DNA of 11,997 bases from an uncultured Clostridia bacterium. GTDB taxonomy: Bacteria > Bacillota > Clostridia > Christensenellales > UBA1242. Below the pieces are notes generated by a model. The model did not search any database. It was not told the origin of the DNA and worked only from the letters and a program-made list of their open reading frames with translations. The DNA lies in contig CAMPBB010000003.1 of assembly GCA_946635125.1 (NCBI GenBank), forward strand, positions 1 to 11,997, in the 5' to 3' direction. Of this stretch, positions 6,216-11,997 are shown piece by piece. The stretch's first letter is position 1. The number at the start of each line of letters is the position of its first letter. The translations under genes were made by a program, and so were the position numbers.

Positions 6216-7334
6216 TTAAAAGAACTCTGATATAATCATGTTTGAAACTTCAAAATTTGTGATTTTCATTTTGTTATTTTCAAAAGTTATTAACTTGCTT
6301 TGCTCTAACTTATTTATCTGCTTTGCAAACCTTTTTAAGAAATCTTCATGAAAAAGTGTGTTATATTTTTTAATGTCAAGCCCCTCTTCAAGCCTTAAAG
6401 AAAGCATAATAAACTCTTCTTTGGCGGTTGTGCTTGTTTCTCTTTCAATGTTTTTCTTTTCATATGTTTTTTCAAGATATTCTTTTAAACTCTTTGTGTT
6501 TTCAAAATGAGTTTTGTTTAGAAAAGAATAAGCTGAAAGACCAACCCCCAAAAATTCTCCCCTATGCCAATAATTTAGGTTATGCTTGCATTCAAACCCA
6601 CTTTTGCAAAAATTGCTGATTTCATATCTGTTATAGCCATGTTTTTTGAGTTCATTTACCGCAATGTTATAAAGAGAAACCGCCTTATCTTCATCTGGAA
6701 GAATAATCTCTTTGTTTTTCACCAATTTATGAAGAGGCGTTCCTTCTTCCACCATTATGCCATATGAAGAAATATGCGTTAAATTTTGGTCACTTAAAAA
6801 CTTTATTGTTCTTTTTATGCTTTCTGGTGTTTGATTAAAAAGCCCAATCAAAATATCTGCATTTATGTTTGTAAATCCAACTTCTTTTAAACACTTAATT
6901 GCCGTAACAAAATCTTTTTTTGTGTGTGGTCTGTTTAATTTTTGAAGTGTTTTGTCATCAATGCTTTGAAGCCCAACAGAAACCCTGTTTATTCCCGCTT
7001 TTTTCCACGCAATTGCTTTTTGTGTGTTAATGCTGTCGGGATTGCCTTCAATTGAAATTTCAGCATTTTTTTGCACATTAAAATTTGCCTTTATAAAGCA
7101 AAGCAAATCATAAATAAAATCAGCATCAACAAACGACGGTGTTCCGCCCCCAATAAAAATGCTTGAAATAACTTTGTTTTTTATTTCTTTTTTGTGAAAA
7201 TTTAGTTCTTGTTTTAACTTGTTAAAATAAGGTTCAATGTTTTTGTTTTCATTGCAAAAAGAAGTAAAAGCACAATATATGCACTTTTGCTTACAAAAAG
7301 GTATGTGAATGTATAAACCAATTTTTTCTTTCAT
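6216..7334 (-). CDS. hemW: HemW-type radical SAM haem chaperone
   Basis: A 372-residue radical SAM protein formerly annotated as oxygen-independent coproporphyrinogen III oxidase; characterised HemW proteins bind haem and pass it to membrane targets rather than decarboxylating coproporphyrinogen. The opening YIHIPFCKQKCIYCAF carries the CX3CX2C cluster motif (C14, C18, C21), with Phe where true HemN has a fourth Cys, the HemW pattern. GGGTPSF (62-68) is the SAM-contact motif, and GLQSID, ADILIGL and CKHNLNYWHRGEFLG are further family signatures. The C-terminal domain (LRLEEGLDIKKY onward) is complete, so length is normal. It begins 2 nt after the lepA stop without a clear Shine-Dalgarno site, so translation is probably coupled to lepA. 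An overlapping TTG at 7340 would add two residues. The lepA-hemW pair is usual in Firmicutes, but the hrcA-grpE-dnaK genes that often follow are not here. Confidence 0.93.
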   Translation of the reverse strand: MKEKIGLYIHIPFCKQKCIYCAFTSFCNENKNIEPYFNKLKQELNFHKKEIKNKVISSIFIGGGTPSFVDADFIYDLLCFIKANFNVQKNAEISIEGNPDSINTQKAIAWKKAGINRVSVGLQSIDDKTLQKLNRPHTKKDFVTAIKCLKEVGFTNINADILIGLFNQTPESIKRTIKFLSDQNLTHISSYGIMVEEGTPLHKLVKNKEIILPDEDKAVSLYNIAVNELKKHGYNRYEISNFCKSGFECKHNLNYWHRGEFLGVGLSAYSFLNKTHFENTKSLKEYLEKTYEKKNIERETSTTAKEEFIMLSLRLEEGLDIKKYNTLFHEDFLKRFAKQINKLEQSKLITFENNKMKITNFEVSNMIISEFF

Positions 7335-7336
7335 AA

Positions 7337-9139
7337 TCAACTATCTATTTTTAAAATGTTAATAAATGCCTCGGAAGGAACTTCAACAGAGCCTAGAGTT
7401 CTCATTCTCTTCTTTCCTTCTTTTTGTTTTTCCAAAAGTTTTCTCTTTCTCGTGATATCTCCGCCATAACATTTTGCCAAAACATCTTTTCGAACAGCCT
7501 TAACTGTTTCTCTTGCAATAATCTTTCCACCAATTGCCGCTTGAATTGGCACTTCAAATTGTTGCCTTGGAATTGCCTCTTTAAGTTTTTCAGCAATCTG
7601 CCTTCCTCTTTCTTGAGCATGGTCACGGTGAACAATTAAACTTAAAGCATCACAAATTTCACCTTTAAGCAAAATATCAAGTTTCACAAGGTTGCTTTCC
7701 CTGTAACCGCTAATTTCATAATCAAGGCTTGCATACCCTTTTGTTCTAGACTTTAAATTGTCAAAAAAGTCATAAATTATTTCATTAAGAGGCAAATGAT
7801 AAACAAGTTTCACACGCTTATTGTCAATATATTGAACATCTTGGCTTTCACCACGCCTTAACTGACATAGTTCCATTATTGAACCCATATATTCTGGTGG
7901 CGTGAAAATATCCATCAAAACATAAGGCTCTTCAATGCGTGAAATGTTTGAAGGGTCTGGAAGATTGCTTGGGTTACTAATGTCTAGCATTGTTCCATCT
8001 GTTTTATAAACATGATAATTAACTCCCGGGGCTGTTGTTATGATGTCTAGGTTATATTCCCTTTCAAGACGCTCTTGAATGACTTCCATGTGAAGAAGTC
8101 CCAAAAAACCGCAGCGAAAGCCAAAACCAAGGGCTGTTGAGTTTTCTGCTGTGTATTCCAAAGCACTATCGTTTAGTTTTAATTTTTCCAAAGCGTCTTT
8201 AAGTTCATTAAATTTGCTTCCATCTGCTGGGAATATTCCACAAAAAACAACTGGTTGAACTTTTTTGTAACCTGCAAGTGGATTTTGTGTTGGATTTTCT
8301 GCGTTTGTTATGGTGTCACCAACTTGCGTGTCACTAACCTTTTTTATGCTTGCGCAAATATAGCCAACTTCACCAGCAAGCAACATATCACACGCCTTTG
8401 GGCTTGGCGTAAAATAGCCAACTTCTGTTACTTCAAAACTTTTTCCAGTGTGCATGAACATTATTTTGTCTCCACACTTAACACTTCCATCAAAAACTCG
8501 AACCATGCACACTGCCCCTTTGAAGTTATCGTAATAACTATCAAAAATCAAACATTTGAGTGGTGCGTTTTCATCTCCTTTTGGACAAGGAAATTCGTCT
8601 ATAATTCCATCTAAAACACTTTCAATGTTAATTCCTTCTTTTGCTGAAATTGCTGGTGCGTGCATTGCTGGAATTCCAATAACATCTTCAATTTCCTTTT
8701 TTGAACCTTCAACATTTGCACTTGGAAGGTCAATCTTGTTAATAACAGGCAAAATCTCCAAATTATTGTCAAGAGCCAAATATGCGTTTGCAAGAGTTTG
8801 AGCTTCAACTCCTTGACTAGCATCAACAATGAGTATTGCCCCCTCACAAGCAGCCAAACTGCGTGAAACCTCATAAGTGAAGTCAACATGACCTGGGGTG
8901 TCGATTAAGTTTAAGATATATTCTTTTCCATCTTTTGTGTATTTCATTCTTGTTGGTGCAAGTTTTATTGTGATTCCCCTTTCTCTTTCAAGGTCCATGC
9001 TGTCCAAAAGTTGCTCACTCATATCTCTTTTTTGAAGAGTTCCTGTTGCTTCAATTAGCCTATCTGCAAGAGTGCTCTTTCCATGATCTATGTGAGCAAC
9101 AATACAAAAGTTGCGAATGAGTTTTTGCCTATCTGTCAT
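7337..9139 (-). CDS. lepA: Elongation factor 4 (LepA), ribosome-associated GTPase
   Basis: A 600-residue translational GTPase that binds ribosomes and influences elongation or initiation under stress. All G motifs are intact: G1 AHIDHGKST (15-23), G2 RGITI (54-58), G3 DTPGH (80-84), G4 NKID (134-137), G5 SAKEG (165-169). Then come the EF-G-like beta-barrel and domain III, with [17 protein letters not shown]. The LepA-specific C-terminal domain is present, including [20 protein letters not shown] and [12 protein letters not shown]. Length matches the family (about 600). The ATG is preceded by AGGAG at 7-nt spacing. It is the first gene of a two-gene unit with hemW, transcribed from the strong promoter at 9168-9196 and ending at the hairpin at 6183-6211. 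Confidence 0.98.
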   Translation of the reverse strand: MTDRQKLIRNFCIVAHIDHGKSTLADRLIEATGTLQKRDMSEQLLDSMDLERERGITIKLAPTRMKYTKDGKEYILNLIDTPGHVDFTYEVSRSLAACEGAILIVDASQGVEAQTLANAYLALDNNLEILPVINKIDLPSANVEGSKKEIEDVIGIPAMHAPAISAKEGINIESVLDGIIDEFPCPKGDENAPLKCLIFDSYYDNFKGAVCMVRVFDGSVKCGDKIMFMHTGKSFEVTEVGYFTPSPKACDMLLAGEVGYICASIKKVSDTQVGDTITNAENPTQNPLAGYKKVQPVVFCGIFPADGSKFNELKDALEKLKLNDSALEYTAENSTALGFGFRCGFLGLLHMEVIQERLEREYNLDIITTAPGVNYHVYKTDGTMLDISNPSNLPDPSNISRIEEPYVLMDIFTPPEYMGSIMELCQLRRGESQDVQYIDNKRVKLVYHLPLNEIIYDFFDNLKSRTKGYASLDYEISGYRESNLVKLDILLKGEICDALSLIVHRDHAQERGRQIAEKLKEAIPRQQFEVPIQAAIGGKIIARETVKAVRKDVLAKCYGGDITRKRKLLEKQKEGKKRMRTLGSVEVPSEAFINILKIDS

Positions 9140-9167
9140 TTTTTTCTCCTAAAAGCTATTATCTTTT

Positions 9168-9196
9168 ATTATAGCAAAGCAAAACAAAATTGGCAA
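9168..9196 (-). promoter_or_regulatory. Sigma-A-type promoter of lepA-hemW
   Basis: Minus strand TTGCCA (9196-9191), 17-nt spacer, TATAAT (9173-9168) with TGC immediately before it (extended -10). Start expected near 9161, 22 nt before the ATG. The A/T-tract DNA just upstream could act as an UP element. Confidence 0.8.
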
Positions 9197-9210
9197 TAAT
9201 TTTGCAAAAA

Positions 9211-9247
9211 TTTGAAAAAAACTGCGATTTTAGTAGTTTTTTTCAAA
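9211..9247. repeat. 13-bp perfect inverted repeat in the lepA/GDPD divergent region
   Basis: TTTGAAAAAAACT (9211-9223) and AGTTTTTTTCAAA (9235-9247) are exact reverse complements; one G-T and one C-G pair extend the stem inward, leaving a 7-nt loop. It lies upstream of both divergent genes, so it does not end either of them. It covers the GDPD -35 and abuts the lepA promoter. Possible roles are a protein-binding site, curved A-tract DNA, or a terminator-like insulator; none is proven. Confidence 0.6.
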
Positions 9248-9274
9248 AAATAATGTTATAGTTATAACATAATC
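9240..9274 (+). promoter_or_regulatory. Probable promoter and palindromic operator of the GDPD gene
   Basis: Plus strand TTTTCA (9240-9245), 17-nt spacer, TATAAC (9263-9268). The -10 lies inside an 18-bp dyad, ATGTTATA-GT-TATAACAT (9253-9270), whose two 8-base arms are perfect complements. A repressor bound there would block the polymerase. Start near 9275; GAGGT (9283-9287) precedes ATG 9292. The promoter assignment is moderate because AT-rich DNA offers alternative -10 boxes. Confidence 0.45.
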
Positions 9275-9291
9275 AAAATTTTGAGGTAAAA

Positions 9292-10053
9292 ATGAATTTT
9301 AGAGATAATATAAGGGATAGTTGGCTTGTTAACCAATTTATTGCCCACAAGGGTCTTCACGACAAAACCCACCCAGAAAACACTTTGGGTGCTTTTTCAG
9401 AAGCAATAAAAAACAATTATGCAATTGAATTTGATGTTCAAATGCTTGGAGATGGAACACTTGTTATCTGCCACGACAACAAGGTTTCTGAATTAACTGG
9501 AAAAGATTGCTATCTATCTAAAATGACATATGACGACATAAAAGACTTAAAAGTTAACAAATCACAATATGGAATTCCAACATTTGAAGAGGCCTTAAAG
9601 TGCATTGATGGTCAAGTTCCAATTTTGATTGACATCAAAAACACAAGTCCAAAAAAGATTGGAAAAATGGAAAACAAAATTTGTGAATATTTAAAAGATT
9701 ACAAAGGACTTTTTGCCATCACCTCTTCTAACCCTTATGTTATTTTGTGGTTTAAAAACAACAAACCAGAATATATTCGTGGCATAACTTCAAGTTTTTA
9801 TCGCAACGACATGGAAGGAAGACAATACACAAGGTCATTTATTGTTCGATTTGTTTTAAAACGCATGCTTTTAAACAAAAAGATTAAGCCTGACTTTATT
9901 TCCTACCACTTCAACAATTTGCCAAACAGATTTGTTAGCAAATACAAAAACCTTCCAATTCTTGCTTGGACAATAACAAATCAAGATGAATATATGCAGA
10001 TTGTTAAGCATGCCGACAACATTATTTTTGAAAACTTTAAACCAAAAATATAA
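9292..10053 (+). CDS. Glycerophosphodiester phosphodiesterase family protein
   Basis: A 253-residue GDPD-family protein. The family hydrolyses glycerophosphodiesters (deacylated phospholipid head groups) to glycerol-3-phosphate and an alcohol, in a metal-dependent TIM barrel. Visible motifs: AHKGLH (H19), HPENTLGAF (E29), IEFDVQ (E46, D48), VICHDNKV (H61, D62), PTFEEAL, ILIDIKN, and a C-terminal LAWTITN strand. These supply the two catalytic histidines and most metal ligands. Two positions differ from the common consensus: HKG instead of HRG, and Asp instead of Glu in the I-E-x-K motif. There is no signal peptide or membrane helix, so it is probably cytoplasmic. Length is normal for short bacterial GDPDs. 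Start: GAGGT five nt before ATG. Monocistronic, ended by the hairpin at 10052-10086. Confidence 0.9.
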   Translation: MNFRDNIRDSWLVNQFIAHKGLHDKTHPENTLGAFSEAIKNNYAIEFDVQMLGDGTLVICHDNKVSELTGKDCYLSKMTYDDIKDLKVNKSQYGIPTFEEALKCIDGQVPILIDIKNTSPKKIGKMENKICEYLKDYKGLFAITSSNPYVILWFKNNKPEYIRGITSSFYRNDMEGRQYTRSFIVRFVLKRMLLNKKIKPDFISYHFNNLPNRFVSKYKNLPILAWTITNQDEYMQIVKHADNIIFENFKPKI

Positions 10054-10086
10054 AAAAAGACTTACTTTTAAAGCAAGTCTTTTTTT
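10052..10086. terminator. Bidirectional Rho-independent terminator between GDPD and the P-type ATPase
   Basis: AAAAAAAGACTT (10052-10063) pairs with AAGTCTTTTTTT (10075-10086); the inner CTT/AAG extends the stem past one A/C mismatch. It overlaps the stop codons of both convergent genes (10051-10053 on plus, 10087-10085 on minus), a very compact shared terminator. Confidence 0.85.
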
Positions 10087-11997
10087 ATTGCAAATAATCT
10101 CTAAGTGCAATTCTTCTTCGTCTTTTGTATAACAAATGGTTAACAAGTTGTTCAAACAAGAGTGCAATAAACAATAAAACTGGAATTGATGCCAAAGAAA
10201 TGTATAACCATTTATACCCATTTGCTGATAATGAATCAATTTGAAGTAAGTTATAAAATGGCGTTCCACTCAAAATTGCTGTTCCATAAATATTTGACAA
10301 AAGAACAAATCCAGCGACAACAAAACCTGAAACAACAAACAAAAGTATTCCACGATACCAGTTAAATGGCCAAGAAACACGACCAATAACAACTAACGCA
10401 TTGATTGTTATGCAAATTATGATAATTGAATGAATTTCGTTCCAACCAAGGTGTGTTAAGCTTTGCGTTGAATACAAGAAGATTGAAATTGCTAGGTCAA
10501 CAAAAGCACCAATTGTGGATTTAAGCATAATATTTCGCAAAAATCCTTTTTTGATAAGGTCTTTGTTTGGTTGCAAAGCCAAGAAGAAACTTGGAATCCC
10601 TATTGCAAAATATTCCATCAAAATTAGTTGAACTGGGCTGAATGGATATTCATATGCAAGCAGTATGCAAAAGATTGAGAAAATAACTGAAAACATTGTT
10701 TTTGTTAAAAACAGCGGTGAAGAAATTCGAATGTTGTTTGTAACCCTTCTTCCCTCAGCCACAACATTTTGCATTGAACAGAAGTTTGAGTCTGTTAAAA
10801 TTAACTGTGAAACTCTTCTAGCAGCATCTGCTCCGCCCCCAATGGCAATTGAACAATCTGCTTCTTTTAAAGCCAAAATATCGTTAACACCATCACCAAT
10901 CATTGCAACTGTGTCGCCACCAAGTTTTAAGGCTTGAATTAAAAGCTTTTTTTGATGAGGCACAACACGCCCAAAAACAGTGTAGTCACTGGCAATCTTA
11001 ACAACTTCTTCGTCACTTAGTCCTTCAAGACTGATATATTTTTCCGCCCCTGGAATTCCTGCTCTTTGAGCAACTTCACTAACTGTTATTGGGTTATCTC
11101 CTGAAATAACTTTCACGCCAACGCTGTTTTCATTGAAAAACTTAATTGTGTCGATGGCATCTTGCCTAACATTATCTTCAAGAAGAATAAGCCCAAGTGG
11201 TGCAACATTTTCTGCCTTACCCTTTCCGTTATACTCAATTTTTCTTGAACAAACAACCATAACTCTAAAACCAAATGAGGCATACTTTTGAACATCACGC
11301 AAAACAAGAACATCTTTTTTCTTATCCAAAAGCATTTCTGGTGCCCCCATAAAACAAGCACCAATTTTTTCAAAGTTAACACAAGAAAATTTTGTTTCAG
11401 AAGAGAAGTTAAAGTGACTTTTTTGCTTAAAAATTTCCTTTGGTTCAAAAAATTTCTTTAAAGCAAGTGAAGTGTCATTATCTCCATCAAGATAATAAAG
11501 CATTGATTTAATAATGTCTGAGAGTTCTTGCTTGTTTGTTTTATCGCTTAAAACAACAAGGTCTTTAAGTTTCATTGAGCCATCTGTTATGGTTCCAGTT
11601 TTGTCCATGCAAACAACATTAACGCGCGCTAGCATTTCAATGCAGTATAAATCTTGCACCAAAATTTTTCTTTTGGCAAGCCTTATAACAGAAACAACAA
11701 GTGCCGTTGATGTTAACAAGAAAAGCCCCGATGGAATCATTCCCAAAATTGCACCAGAAGTTTTTATGAGTGTGTTATATAAACTTGCTGGACCACCATA
11801 TGTTCTTGAAAAAAGCAAGAACGCAATTGGAATAATTATGATACCAATAACTTTAATAATTGAGTTTAAAGTGTTTAAAATAATTGAGTTTGGCTTTTTA
11901 TATTTTTTTGCTTGGCTGGTAAGTTTTAACACAAAAGTGTCTTGTCCAACCTTGTCTGCCCTAACATAGGCTGTTCCGCTAACAACAAAGCTTCCAG
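10085..11997 (-). CDS. P-type cation-transporting ATPase, N-terminus outside the window
   Basis: The last 636 residues of a P-type ATPase; the frame is open to the window edge. It starts in the actuator domain (SGTAYVRADKVGQDTFVLKL), so the GTG at 11932 is only an internal codon. Next come two membrane helices with MIPSGLFLLTST, then the phosphorylation loop MDKTGTITDG (catalytic Asp codon at 11605-11603). The nucleotide-binding domain has MGAPE, then SGDNPITV, and the hinge has MIGDGVNDILALKEADCSIA. About six C-terminal helices follow (including LILMEYFAIGIPSFFLALQPN). All catalytic motifs are intact. The M4 motif IPSGL, rather than the PEGL of typical calcium pumps or the CPC of heavy-metal pumps, places it in the P2/MgtA-like HAD-IC group found in Firmicutes. 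Some relatives are controlled by manganese riboswitches, but the substrate here is not determined. The promoter is outside the window. Confidence 0.93.
   Translation of the reverse strand, partial: GSFVVSGTAYVRADKVGQDTFVLKLTSQAKKYKKPNSIILNTLNSIIKVIGIIIIPIAFLLFSRTYGGPASLYNTLIKTSGAILGMIPSGLFLLTSTALVVSVIRLAKRKILVQDLYCIEMLARVNVVCMDKTGTITDGSMKLKDLVVLSDKTNKQELSDIIKSMLYYLDGDNDTSLALKKFFEPKEIFKQKSHFNFSSETKFSCVNFEKIGACFMGAPEMLLDKKKDVLVLRDVQKYASFGFRVMVVCSRKIEYNGKGKAENVAPLGLILLEDNVRQDAIDTIKFFNENSVGVKVISGDNPITVSEVAQRAGIPGAEKYISLEGLSDEEVVKIASDYTVFGRVVPHQKKLLIQALKLGGDTVAMIGDGVNDILALKEADCSIAIGGGADAARRVSQLILTDSNFCSMQNVVAEGRRVTNNIRISSPLFLTKTMFSVIFSIFCILLAYEYPFSPVQLILMEYFAIGIPSFFLALQPNKDLIKKGFLRNIMLKSTIGAFVDLAISIFLYSTQSLTHLGWNEIHSIIIICITINALVVIGRVSWPFNWYRGILLFVVSGFVVAGFVLLSNIYGTAILSGTPFYNLLQIDSLSANGYKWLYISLASIPVLLFIALLFEQLVNHLLYKRRRRIALRDYLQ

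Noticed and set aside
9871..10269. Minus-strand open frame spanning the GDPD/ATPase junction
   Set aside because: It runs through the bidirectional terminator and antisense to the conserved GDPD C-terminus; a shadow frame.
11514..11969. Plus-strand open frame of 151 codons inside the P-type ATPase
   Set aside because: It is antisense to the conserved DKTGT region and has no recognisable features or ribosome site.

Overview
The window is AT-rich, low-GC Firmicutes DNA (standard code: TGG read as Trp, TGA used as a stop). Three things point to a spore-forming Clostridia-like bacterium. There is a sporulation-type sigma factor resembling pro-sigma-K. The partial RNase P RNA is of the ancestral type-A kind rather than the Bacillus type-B kind. 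lepA and hemW form the adjacent pair usual in Firmicutes. No species-level assignment is possible from the sequence alone. There are no mobile elements, CRISPR arrays or tRNAs.

Layout. 1-385 (minus): rnpB, cut at its 3' end by the window edge, with its own sigma-A-type promoter. 464-1140 (minus): a small winged-helix regulator with its own promoter, a palindrome over the -10/start region, and a terminator separating it from rnpB. 1149-2696 (minus): two half-size TSUP (TauE/SafE) permease genes followed by a sigK-like gene, which has a candidate sporulation-type promoter of its own. 2801-6181 (plus): a 1126-residue cell-surface protein divergent from the TSUP genes. I read it as an N-terminal membrane/signal segment, four degenerate carbohydrate-binding-type beta-sandwich repeats, one transmembrane helix and a cytoplasmic coiled-coil tail. 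6216-9139 (minus): lepA then hemW, nearly overlapping, from a strong extended -10 promoter. 9292-10053 (plus): a glycerophosphodiester phosphodiesterase, divergent from lepA. 10085-11997 (minus): a P-type cation ATPase truncated at its N-terminus by the window edge. Convergent gene pairs are separated by compact hairpins that can terminate transcription in both directions (6183-6211, 10052-10086).

How the genes relate. rnpB, lepA and hemW are housekeeping functions (tRNA processing, ribosome/elongation quality control, haem trafficking). The TSUP pair and the P-type ATPase are membrane transporters for anions and cations respectively. The sigma factor would act late in the mother cell during sporulation. 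I see no multi-gene novel system. The least explained item is the tandem-repeat surface protein, which has sugar-binding-like modules but no visible catalytic domain and carries an intracellular coiled coil. The second is the sigK-like gene, which keeps a pro-sequence, has no intervening element, and is preceded by a sequence resembling a sigma-K/sigma-E promoter.
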